From Poriferisodalis sp965203655 (GTDB lineage Bacteria > Actinomycetota > Acidimicrobiia > Acidimicrobiales > Poriferisodalaceae): DNA of 64,000 bases. Below are positions 6,829 through 13,591 of the stretch, one piece after another. Where the stretch lies: NCBI RefSeq assembly GCF_965203655.1, contig NZ_CBDBDD010000008.1:62001-126000 (forward strand), read 5' to 3'. A model generated the notes under the pieces. It was not told the DNA's origin. It saw nothing but the letters and a program-made list of their open reading frames with translations, and did not search any database. Numbering within the stretch: position 1 is the stretch's first letter; every line of letters begins with the position of its first letter. The translations under genes and the position numbers were made by a program.

Positions 6829-8520
6829 ATGCCCAAACGACTCACTTCGGCGCTGGGCGCGCTGCTGGTATTCGCATCGGTGCTCGCAATCGTGCCGCTC
6901 GCCAGCGCCGACCCGGCCGAAGCGCACCGCAAGACCGAGCGCCGCTGCGACTTCGACCCACTGTCGGGAATGGAGTTCAACTGCCGCACCGTCGCGGTGT
7001 CTCACACTCACGTTCACCCCGCACGGCTGCCCGACCCCCGACCGCCCACCACCACCCCGACCCCGACAACGCAGCCGCGCTGCCAGCCGTGGCCGCACTG
7101 CCAGTCAATCCCCAAGACACCCAAGCCGAAACCGAAACCGCCCGCATCCTGCCCCGCAGGAATGACCGGCACGCCACCTAGCTGCTACCCAATCGACCAA
7201 TTCGGCAACGGCAACGGCAACGGCGGCGACGGGAGCAGCGGCGACGGGAACGGCGACGACGGGAGCAGCGGCGACGGCAACGGCGGCAAGGGGGCCAAGG
7301 GCACCAGGTCCGGCCGCGGCTCGGGCTCGGGCAACGGCGGCGACGGGAGCAGCGGCTCGGGCAACGGCTCAGGCTCGGGCAGCGGTTCCGGCTCAGGGTC
7401 GGGCTCGGGCAGCGGTTCCGGCTCAGGGTCGGGCTCGGGCAGCGGCTCGGGCAGCGGTTCCGGTTCCGGCTCAGGGTCGGGCTCGGGCAGCGGCTCGGGG
7501 TCGGGCAGCGGTTCCGGTTCCGGTTCCGGGTCGGGCTCGGGCAGCGGTTCCGGTTCCGGCTCAGGGTCGGGCTCGGGCAGCGGCTCGGGGTCGGGCAGCG
7601 GTTCCGGTTCCGGTTCCGGGTCGGGCTCGGGCAGCGGCTCGGGCAACGGCGGCACAGCGTCGACCGTGAAGACCTGCCGCGGACGAACACAGAGCGCCCT
7701 GACCCACCACGATCACGGCGGCACCGTCGACTGCCACCGCAAGAGCGACAACAGCCACTCCCACCCCGAACCCGCCAAGCCCACTGTGAAGACCTGCCGC
7801 GGACGAGGACAGCCTTCGCACACCCACCACGACCACGGCGACACCGTCGACTGCCACCGCAAAAGCGACGCCCCCGCCGGCCACGGCCACACCCCCATCA
7901 TTTCCAGCGACCCGGTCGTGAACGTTGTCAAGGTCACTACGGCGGCCTCTTGGTCAGCCTTGACGAGGATGGTCAATGCGATAGCGGAGGACACCGGCGA
8001 GGCGGCACTAGCCGAGGCCGAGATCCGGAAGAAATCCGGCGAGGAAATAAACGCTTGGCTGCTCAAGCAGTGGGACAAGCTCACGCCCAAGCAGAAGGAC
8101 TACGCCATCGGCAGTTTTTGCACATCGCTCGGCCTCGGAGCTGCCGCAATTAGCACTGCTCTAGGGGCACCCTTCGTCGGCGGTGTTGGCGGTGCCTACA
8201 TCTCCGTTTCCTGCGGTGCCGAGCTGGCCGAAGCGGAACGCAACCGCCAAGACCCGCCTGACGACGACGACAGCAGCGACGACAACGGCGACGACGACAG
8301 CAGCGACGACGACAGCAGCGACGACGACGCCAGCGACGACGACAGCAGCGACGACGACAGCAGCGACGACGACGCCAGCGACGACGACGCCAGCGACAGC
8401 CCGACCCCGACGACCGCACCACCAGCGTTCAACCCTCATACGCAGTGCCACGCATGGGTCCCAGCGACGCGTATGTGCTTCAGGATCGTAAACGGCGTGC
8501 ACCACATCACCTATCACTGA
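6829..8520 (+). CDS. Modular secreted protein: His/Cys modules, (SG)46 tract, hydrophobic hairpin, Asp-rich tail
   Basis: I do not recognise a family for this 563-residue protein. In order: a signal peptide (residues 1-28, ending ASADPAEA); a Pro/Thr/Lys-rich stalk; Gly/Asn/Asp linkers; 46 consecutive Ser-Gly dipeptides (residues 181-272); and two tandem modules of about 40 residues with the pattern TCRGR, THHDHG, TVDCHRKSD (about 280-360), which could bind metal or form disulfides. A helical domain follows with a Gly/Ala-rich hydrophobic hairpin between Cys 431 and Cys 462. An acidic Asp-Ser run (about 478-523) and a short Cys-containing tail end the protein. The His/Cys module is duplicated almost identically at 9274-9520, but the domain after it is different. 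Architecture resembles an exported toxin with a membrane-active tip; this is inference. Confidence 0.75.
   Translation: MPKRLTSALGALLVFASVLAIVPLASADPAEAHRKTERRCDFDPLSGMEFNCRTVAVSHTHVHPARLPDPRPPTTTPTPTTQPRCQPWPHCQSIPKTPKPKPKPPASCPAGMTGTPPSCYPIDQFGNGNGNGGDGSSGDGNGDDGSSGDGNGGKGAKGTRSGRGSGSGNGGDGSSGSGNGSGSGSGSGSGSGSGSGSGSGSGSGSGSGSGSGSGSGSGSGSGSGSGSGSGSGSGSGSGSGSGSGSGSGSGSGSGSGSGSGSGSGSGSGSGSGNGGTASTVKTCRGRTQSALTHHDHGGTVDCHRKSDNSHSHPEPAKPTVKTCRGRGQPSHTHHDHGDTVDCHRKSDAPAGHGHTPIISSDPVVNVVKVTTAASWSALTRMVNAIAEDTGEAALAEAEIRKKSGEEINAWLLKQWDKLTPKQKDYAIGSFCTSLGLGAAAISTALGAPFVGGVGGAYISVSCGAELAEAERNRQDPPDDDDSSDDNGDDDSSDDDSSDDDASDDDSSDDDSSDDDASDDDASDSPTPTTAPPAFNPHTQCHAWVPATRMCFRIVNGVHHITYH
7369..7644 (+). 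repeat. Ser-Gly coding repeat tract, 46 dipeptides
   Basis: These 276 bases encode only alternating Ser and Gly. The DNA shows nested longer units built from AGCGGTTCC, GGCTCAGGG and TCGGGCTCGGGC blocks, with mixed Ser codons. That indicates growth by unequal recombination of longer units rather than simple 6-base slippage. The corresponding place in the copy at 9244-9280 has no tract at all. Confidence 0.9.
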
Positions 8521-8546
8521 GCCCGAGACAACAGATGAGCGAACGG

Positions 8547-8552
8547 TACAAT
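8547..8552 (+). promoter_or_regulatory. Putative leaderless -10 box
   Basis: TACAAT lies exactly six bases before ATG 8559, the spacing of leaderless actinobacterial genes. It would let the small membrane protein be expressed independently of the large upstream gene. Confidence 0.45.
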
Positions 8553-8558
8553 CGCCAT

Positions 8559-8819
8559 ATGACCGCTCCGGCCACGACGACGCTGCGCAGGCAGCGATGG
8601 ACCAGGCGTGTCGCAATCGCCGCAGGTCCGGTTTTCGGTTCAGTCGTTGGAGTGTGGCTCATCACGCCGGAACTGATCGACACGATCGGCGGCATGACGG
8701 TCTTGCGAGTCGTAGGGATCCTGACAATCGGTCTCTGCATCTTGGGCGGCGTCTGGGAGCGCCGGCGGCGGGAGGCGAAGCGGCTTGTGGGTGAGAGCGA
8801 CGCGACGGCCGGGGTCTGA
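8559..8819 (+). CDS. Small two-helix membrane protein, candidate immunity partner
   Basis: The 86-residue product has two predicted membrane helices (about residues 18-36 and 48-66) with an Arg-rich connector and tail ending GESDATAGV. No known family. It follows the modular secreted protein directly and has a counterpart at 10341-10586 with the same layout and a similar tail (ESDAAAKV) after the second modular protein. Such small membrane proteins behind pore-forming bacteriocins are often immunity proteins, which is the working inference here. ATG 8535 (MSER...) is an alternative start; the counterpart also has an MSER start at 10290. Confidence 0.55.
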   Translation: MTAPATTTLRRQRWTRRVAIAAGPVFGSVVGVWLITPELIDTIGGMTVLRVVGILTIGLCILGGVWERRRREAKRLVGESDATAGV

Positions 8820-8820
8820 C

Positions 8821-9093
8821 TTGGCCTACGAGACGCCGGCGAGCCCCGCCCAACAGAGCCCGAGCCCTTGGCAGCGATTTCGCTCGCAGCTCGGGCTGGG
8901 CATCGCCTGGCTCGTGGCGTACGTGCTGGTGTACGTGCTGGTGGTGTACGTGATCGAGTACAGGATTCTGGGGCGTACGAACCCGATCAGCGACCACGTC
9001 ATAGTCGCGGCGAGCATCCTGACCGGGATACTCGTTGCCATGGGACTGATGGAGCTGTGGCGGCGGGGCCGCGAGGCCGAGGCTGCCGACTAG
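8821..9093 (+). CDS. Small two-helix membrane protein
   Basis: The product is 90 residues, with a very hydrophobic Tyr/Val/Leu-rich helix (about 26-47) and a second helix (about 60-80), followed by a basic-acidic tail. The proposed start is TTG 8821, one base after the preceding stop, so the two small genes would be translationally linked; no better ATG exists. No family is recognised. It has no counterpart after the second modular protein. Together with 8559-8819 it forms a pair of small membrane proteins behind the exported protein. Confidence 0.45.
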   Translation: MAYETPASPAQQSPSPWQRFRSQLGLGIAWLVAYVLVYVLVVYVIEYRILGRTNPISDHVIVAASILTGILVAMGLMELWRRGREAEAAD

Positions 9094-9219
9094 ACCGCTG
9101 CGGCGCTTCGCGTTCCCGGCCCGGAGCTAGGACAGCCGCCGCTGGGCGCCTGCCCCGCCGGCCTGCCTGCTGCCACGCCCGGGCCGCGGCGGGGCCGTGT
9201 CGGTGCCGGCTATCGCCCG

Positions 9220-10293
9220 TTGGCCGGCCGTCGGTCTCGTACTGGCGGCGACGGGAGCAGCGGCTCAGGCAACGGCGGCACAGCGTCGACCGTGAAGACC
9301 TGCCGCGGACGCGCACAGAGCGCCCTGACCCACCACGATCACGGCGGCACCGTCGACTGCCACCGCAAGAGCGACAACAGCCACTCCCACCCCGAACCCG
9401 CCAAGCCCACTGTGAAGACCTGCAGCGGACGAGGACAGCCTTCACACACCCACCACGATCACGGCGGCACCGTGGACTGCCACCGCAAAAGCGACGCCCC
9501 CGCCGGCCACGGCCACGCCCCCATCACCGCCAGCGACCCAGTAGGCGACGCGCTCAAGCGGGCCGGGAGCCTGATAGCGACCGGCACCACCGAATCGCTC
9601 AATGCAGCCCGCGACCTCCTCGAGCAGATCGCCACAGACGTCAAGGACGACGCGCAGTGGACCGCCGACAAGGCCCGGCAGCTCAACCAAGAGATCAACA
9701 AGCTCTACAACAAGACGCCTGAGCCCCTCCAAGCGTTCATCGAGGCCGTGGCCTCGGGAACGGGTTGCGCCGTTCTGGTCAAGCTCGTAGCCACGAGCAC
9801 CGTCGCCACAGCAGGCGCAGCAGCCCCGGCATGGATCGCAGCGGCCGCCAAGTACCAGACTGCTACCGGAGTGACATGCGGGGGCTTCTATGCAGCGGCC
9901 AAAACTGCCATCATCGGCAGCGGCGATGGCAGCAGCGGCGACGGGACCAGCGGCGACGGGACCAGCGGCAACGGGAACGGCAACGGCGACGACGGCAAGG
10001 GTGCCAAGGGCACCAGGTCCGGCCGCGGCTCAGGCTCGGGCAACGGCGATGGCAGCAGCAGCGGCGGCGACAGCAGCGGCGGCGAAACGCAGCCGACACC
10101 GAGCGAAGGCGGAACGGCCGCGGCGCAGCCTCAGCCGGACGATGAGTCTGAGCCCGAGTCCGGCGAGGTGTCGCCGGGCCAGCTAGCGCAGGCAAACCGC
10201 GACAGAATTGCCGGGCGCATCACCCGCGAGCAATTAGAAGCAATCAAGAACCGTTTCCGCTGTCAGCTCGGCTTTTCGCAATTCTGCAAGTGA
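9220..10293 (+). CDS. Second modular His/Cys protein, lacking a signal peptide
   Basis: The frame encodes two TCRGR/THHDHG/CHRKSD modules nearly identical in DNA to those at 7651-7905, then a wholly different helical domain with a hydrophobic Ala-rich hairpin bracketed by Cys residues about 37 apart, Gly/Asp/Ser linkers, and a C-terminal helix ending GFSQFCK. The linker GKGAKGTRSGRG lies before the His modules in the first protein but after the hydrophobic domain here, showing shuffling. There is no signal peptide and no ATG or GTG; TTG 9220 is the only conventional start. The frame is open back to the TAG at 9091. It may be an unexpressed cassette that recombines into the first gene, or be exported another way. 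Confidence 0.5.
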   Translation: MAGRRSRTGGDGSSGSGNGGTASTVKTCRGRAQSALTHHDHGGTVDCHRKSDNSHSHPEPAKPTVKTCSGRGQPSHTHHDHGGTVDCHRKSDAPAGHGHAPITASDPVGDALKRAGSLIATGTTESLNAARDLLEQIATDVKDDAQWTADKARQLNQEINKLYNKTPEPLQAFIEAVASGTGCAVLVKLVATSTVATAGAAAPAWIAAAAKYQTATGVTCGGFYAAAKTAIIGSGDGSSGDGTSGDGTSGNGNGNGDDGKGAKGTRSGRGSGSGNGDGSSSGGDSSGGETQPTPSEGGTAAAQPQPDDESEPESGEVSPGQLAQANRDRIAGRITREQLEAIKNRFRCQLGFSQFCK

Positions 10294-10328
10294 GCGAGAG
10301 GCATATTCAGGCCCTGAGCGCAACGAAC

Positions 10329-10334
10329 TACCCT
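10329..10334 (+). promoter_or_regulatory. Putative leaderless -10 box
   Basis: TACCCT lies six bases before ATG 10341, the same geometry as TACAAT before ATG 8559 in the first unit. Confidence 0.4.
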
Positions 10335-10340
10335 GACACC

Positions 10341-10586
10341 ATGACCACCGCACGGCCCCCCGAACAGCCACGGCCCAAGTTCGGGATCCGCTGGTGGATC
10401 ATCATGATTTCTGTGAGCGGCGCGTCGGCCTACGTGTTCGGCGCGGCGCACCGCACAGGCAACTGGGTGCTGATCGGGGCGATGTGGGCCGCACTGCTGA
10501 CCTACGTGATCGTGTCGTATAGGTCGTTCGCGAAGCGGGAGCGCCGACGGCGTGCGGCTGAGAGCGACGCGGCAGCCAAGGTCTGA
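10341..10586 (+). CDS. Small two-helix membrane protein, candidate immunity partner (second unit)
   Basis: The product is 81 residues: a Pro/Arg N-terminus, two hydrophobic helices (about 16-35 and 42-61) and a strongly basic then Ala-rich tail ending AAESDAAAKV. It is positioned and built like the protein at 8559-8819, but the membrane helices are clearly different in sequence, paralleling the different C-terminal domains of the two modular proteins. GTG 10290, overlapping the upstream stop by four bases and giving MSER, is an alternative start. No known family; a matched protective partner is the working inference. Confidence 0.55.
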   Translation: MTTARPPEQPRPKFGIRWWIIMISVSGASAYVFGAAHRTGNWVLIGAMWAALLTYVIVSYRSFAKRERRRRAAESDAAAKV

Positions 10587-10739
10587 TTTGGCCTTGGCCT
10601 AGAGCGCGCTGTTGGTGCGGCGCTTCAAGTTCCCGGCCCGGAGCTAGGACCGCCGTCGCGGCGTCCGTCGTGGTTGGTGCTGGCGCGTGACCGGCCAGAG
10701 ACAGCGGTAGGACTTGCGAACTTGGCTGTGCTGATCGGC

Positions 10740-10865
10740 GGCGAGCTGCTCGACGTCATGTGTCGTCCCTACGACGAACAACCCGATCGGGAGTCCTACG
10801 CAGCACTGCGCCCCGACTGGGCGCGTACCCGAGTCGGCTCCAGCCAGCTCTCCGGCAGCTCGTAG
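10740..10865 (+). pseudogene. selO 3'-end fragment (direct repeat copy B)
   Basis: The fragment encodes the last 41 residues of SelO, from GELLDVM to the terminal SGSS, and ends in TAG. It has nine mismatches to 5444-5569. The conserved terminal Cys has become Gly (SGSS instead of SCSS) and the other nearby Cys is Ser. There is no N-terminal part, so this is a duplicated remnant, not a working gene. It closes the far side of the duplicated cassette region and could reflect insertion at the selO 3' end with target duplication, or a larger ancestral duplication mostly lost. Confidence 0.85.
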
Positions 10866-10971
10866 AGGGTCACTACCAAGCGAATCCTGGGCGCAATACG
10901 ACTGCTGCCACCGGCTCGTGCACGCATTGGGATGTCGAAGCGAGGGTTGATGAACGGCTCAGCTGTGTCGT

Positions 10972-11367
10972 CTATACGGTCACCACGACAACTTGACCGG
11001 AGAGTGTCGCGGTCAGCGCCTTGATGTCGTCGGGGTCTGATGTTGCGACAACGGTGCGGTGGTGATGAGAGAGCTGTGCTGCGGCGACCGCTACCGAAGC
11101 GTCTATGACATCGCCAGTGCGGGAGCGGGCGCACAGCCGCCCGCAGGCCCGGGCCATCGCGCTGTCGAGAACTAGCTCCTCGCAATGCATGAGCGCTCTG
11201 GCGAGCAGCGCCTGACGGCGACCACCTCGCCACGTCTGTGCGATGACGCCCGTTGGGACGGCAACGATGTCGCGAGCGTCGGCGGCGGCCCTCAGGCGCG
11301 CCCACATGGCGCGATCGTTTCGGTCGAGCGCGATCAGCGCTCCTGCGTCAAGCACTAACGCCGTCAA
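10972..11367 (-). CDS. vapC: PIN-domain toxin, VapC-like (second pair)
   Basis: This 131-residue PIN ribonuclease shows the early LDAGALIALD motif with its first acidic residue, a CEELVLDSA segment, VIDASVA with the central Asp, and TSDPDD near the C-terminus. It is unlike the toxin at 5888 in sequence, so the two pairs are not a recent duplication. The TTG start at 11367 overlaps the antitoxin stop; GTG four codons inside is an alternative. Codon use and GC match the neighbours. Confidence 0.85.
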   Translation of the reverse strand: MTALVLDAGALIALDRNDRAMWARLRAAADARDIVAVPTGVIAQTWRGGRRQALLARALMHCEELVLDSAMARACGRLCARSRTGDVIDASVAVAAAQLSHHHRTVVATSDPDDIKALTATLSGQVVVVTV

Positions 11368-11600
11368 TGCCCCAGCTCAGCGCGCGCTCGGGCCAATTCA
11401 GCCTCGGTGAACTCCCCGTGCACGGCCTCCCAGTCGGCGACGACATCGTGCAGGCCCCGGGTGACAAGCCGACGGCGTGCGGCATCGGCCAGCCACGCGG
11501 ACATGTTCTGCTCGTCTGTCACAGCGGCGTCACGGACCGCAGCCGCGAGCCCTGACTCAAGCGAGATGGTGAGGCGTTCAATGGCCACGGCCAGAATCAT
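11364..11600 (-). CDS. Ribbon-helix-helix-like antitoxin (second pair)
   Basis: The 78-residue protein starts with a strand (AIERLTISLESGL) followed by helices containing NMSAWLADAARRRL, consistent with a ribbon-helix-helix repressor. The C-terminal helix (FTEAELARARAELGH) would contact the toxin. It precedes the PIN toxin with a four-base overlap. On the minus strand TATGAA lies five bases before the ATG at 11600, so the mRNA is probably leaderless. Confidence 0.78.
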   Translation of the reverse strand: MILAVAIERLTISLESGLAAAVRDAAVTDEQNMSAWLADAARRRLVTRGLHDVVADWEAVHGEFTEAELARARAELGH

Positions 11601-11671
11601 ATATCTTCATAACTGCGGGCGACTTCAGGTGCCGGCCTTCAGCGCAACGAGTTCGGCATCTTGAGCGGCGG

Positions 11672-13258
11672 TCAGGCGATGGTCCGCAGGGGGATCTGCA
11701 CCACCGCCTCGGATCCCGGCGGGGGCATCCGGCGCCGGACCTCGAACGTGCCGCCGAGGTCTGCACCGCACAGAGCCCGCACGATCGAGGTGCCCAGCCC
11801 GCCAGATCGCTCAGTGTCGTAGCCAGGCGGGATCCCGACGCCGTCGTCACGGACGACCATCGACAACAGATCGGCCGACGGCCGGGAAATCTCTACCTCG
11901 ACTCGGCCGATAGGGCTCTCGTCGAGGGCCGGCGCCGCCTCGAGCGCCTGGTCCTCGATCTCCCACAACTGGGGGAAGGCATGGTCAACGGCGTTCTGGA
12001 GCAGCTCATTGAGCACCACGGCCAGCGATGTGGCCGTCTGCGAGCGCAGCATCCCCGCTTCGCAGGAGACGGTGAACTCGATCGGCCGCTCCGGAAATGT
12101 GATGCTCTGGCGCATCGTCTCGGTCAGCGTCTCAGCGACGTCGCAGAAGTCGACATCGTCGGTGGTCTCGCTCGAGAGCGTCTGGTGGACGAGCGCAATG
12201 GCGCGGATGCGCCGGACTGCCTCCTCGAGCGCCCGGTTGGCTTCGCGTGACTCCAGGCGGCGCGCCTGGATGCGCAGCAGCGAGGAGACCGTCTGCAGGT
12301 TGTTGGTGACGCGGTGGTGGATCTCGCGGATGGTGGCGTCCTTGGAGATGAGCAGCCGATCGCGGCGGCGCAGCTCGGTGACATCTCGCAGCAGCACCAG
12401 CGCATTGCGCACCGGGGTGTCGGTCAGCGGCAGCGCCTGCAGCTGCACGGTCACCGAACGATGCTCGACCTCGCCCACCGCGGGGATGCCGCCGCTCATC
12501 GCTCGCCCCACGACATCGGGGCCCAGATCGAGGTCGCGTACACGCCGTCCCTGCACGTTGCCGCCGACGCCGATGCGGTGCAGTGCGCTCACCGCATTCG
12601 GCGACGCGAAGCCGATGCGCGTCGTCTCATCGGTCAGGAACAGTCCGTCACCGACCCGGGGTGTCCCCTCGCCGGCGATGTCGACCCCGCGGTAGGGGAA
12701 CGAGCCCGCGGCAACCATGCGAGCCAGCCGCCCGAAGGTGGCGATGTAGGTCCGCTCCAGCTCGCCCGGGTCGCGGATGTCGGTGAAGCGCGGCGTGACC
12801 TCGCTGCTCATGACGGCGATCGTCTCGCCGTCGTAGGTGACCGGCACCGCGGTGATGCGCGCCCGCCTGTCTCCGGGCACCCGCAGCCCCTCACCGGTGA
12901 CGATCACGCCGCGCGCGAACGCCTCCGAGACAAGCGGGCGCTCGGAAGCCGTGACGCACAGCCCGACGTGGTCGTCGCGGTACAGGGTGCGCCCGGTCGT
13001 GGGACGGATCTGGCCGATGACGGTGATCTGCGCATCGGAGCCGAGTCGGCGCGTTGGATTCTCGCCGTGTGGGGCAGTGCCTGCAGTGTCGTCCGGCAGC
13101 TCGTCGAGCGAATTCAGCTGCCCCGGCACGAACAGGAGCAAGTCCGAGAACGACAGGTCTGCAAGCAGAGACCACCACGCCATGAGGCGGCGCAGGTGCT
13201 CGCGTGGGCTGTCGTGCGCGTGCGGTGCGGGCCGGGGCCGATCAGCGGGCGCCCGCAT
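11672..13258 (-). CDS. pdtaS: PdtaS-type sensor histidine kinase
   Basis: This soluble two-component sensor has 528 residues. It shows a GAF-like N-terminal domain, a PAS-like middle domain ending at ALVLLRDVTELRRRDRLL, a HisKA_2 phosphoacceptor helix (REIHHRVTNNLQTVSSLL, about residue 300) and an HATPase_c domain with LNELLQNAVDHAF and DDGVGIPPG. The HHRVxNNLQ pattern matches mycobacterial PdtaS, whose partner PdtaR is an RNA-binding ANTAR regulator. No such regulator gene is next to it here. It follows the DUF3107 gene by seven bases, so they are probably one transcript. Confidence 0.9.
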   Translation of the reverse strand: MRAPADRPRPAPHAHDSPREHLRRLMAWWSLLADLSFSDLLLFVPGQLNSLDELPDDTAGTAPHGENPTRRLGSDAQITVIGQIRPTTGRTLYRDDHVGLCVTASERPLVSEAFARGVIVTGEGLRVPGDRRARITAVPVTYDGETIAVMSSEVTPRFTDIRDPGELERTYIATFGRLARMVAAGSFPYRGVDIAGEGTPRVGDGLFLTDETTRIGFASPNAVSALHRIGVGGNVQGRRVRDLDLGPDVVGRAMSGGIPAVGEVEHRSVTVQLQALPLTDTPVRNALVLLRDVTELRRRDRLLISKDATIREIHHRVTNNLQTVSSLLRIQARRLESREANRALEEAVRRIRAIALVHQTLSSETTDDVDFCDVAETLTETMRQSITFPERPIEFTVSCEAGMLRSQTATSLAVVLNELLQNAVDHAFPQLWEIEDQALEAAPALDESPIGRVEVEISRPSADLLSMVVRDDGVGIPPGYDTERSGGLGTSIVRALCGADLGGTFEVRRRMPPPGSEAVVQIPLRTIA

Positions 13259-13265
13259 CGTTGCC

Positions 13266-13496
13266 TCAGTCCGCGGCGAAGCCGATGCGCCGATCGCCAG
13301 CCGGACCCAGCTCGAGGAAGGCCAGCTTGTCGACGGGCACCCCGACGCGGCGGCCGCTGCGGTCTGTCAGCCACAGCACCGTCGAATCGCCGCCCAGTGC
13401 GCCTTCGAGCGCGGCTGCGGCGTCATCGGCGCCGTCGTCGTCGATCTCGACGCTGAGTTCGCGGCCGCCGTGCGTGATGCCGATCCGGATGTCCAT
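13266..13496 (-). CDS. DUF3107 family small protein
   Basis: The 76-residue protein begins MDIRIGITHGGRELSVEI and ends KLAFLELGPAGDRRIGF, the pattern of the actinobacterial DUF3107 family, which lacks a known function. It has an acidic centre and no membrane segment. It is the first gene of a likely two-gene transcript with the downstream histidine kinase. Confidence 0.82.
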   Translation of the reverse strand: MDIRIGITHGGRELSVEIDDDGADDAAAALEGALGGDSTVLWLTDRSGRRVGVPVDKLAFLELGPAGDRRIGFAAD

Positions 13497-13591
13497 GGCC
13501 GCAGGCTACCGGTGGGGTCCTCTGCGGCTGTGGTCAGATCTGCGGAAGCGGGCGCAGTACTCGGGGCTACGGTGCCAGCGAGCCGCCGAGT

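Larger units (their letters stand above)
9244..10653 (+). repeat. Partial tandem duplication of the modular-protein unit
   Basis: Bases from 9244 match 7336-7366 and then 7645 to about 7910 with only scattered substitutions. The sequence then diverges completely through the C-terminal domain. The trailing sequence GCGGCGCTTC..TTCCCGGCCCGGAGCTAGGA occurs at 9100-9132 after the first unit and at 10618-10650 after the second. Constant front, variable middle and constant tail indicate duplication followed by replacement of the C-terminal cassette and its partner gene. Confidence 0.8.

Noticed and set aside
6499..7098. 199-codon minus-strand frame before the modular protein
   Set aside because: Arg/Gly-rich, overlaps the signal-peptide coding region of the real gene, and has no start signal or motif.
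7185..7655. Minus-strand frame encoding a long Pro-Glu-Pro repeat protein
   Set aside because: It is the reverse complement of the Ser-Gly repeat; GC-rich repeats stay open in several frames. No start signal or signal peptide, and the plus-strand frame has both.
8266..8400. Asp-Ser run as calcium-binding RTX-type repeats
   Set aside because: The pattern is DDDSS/DDDAS without the Gly-Gly-x-Gly-x-Asp nonapeptide of RTX repeats; it is better described as an acidic low-complexity tail.
9094..9219. Fusion of the small membrane protein with the second modular protein by read-through
   Set aside because: The frame is open between them, but the TAG at 9091-9093 is a clear stop and nothing suggests suppression; kept only as an explanation for the missing start.
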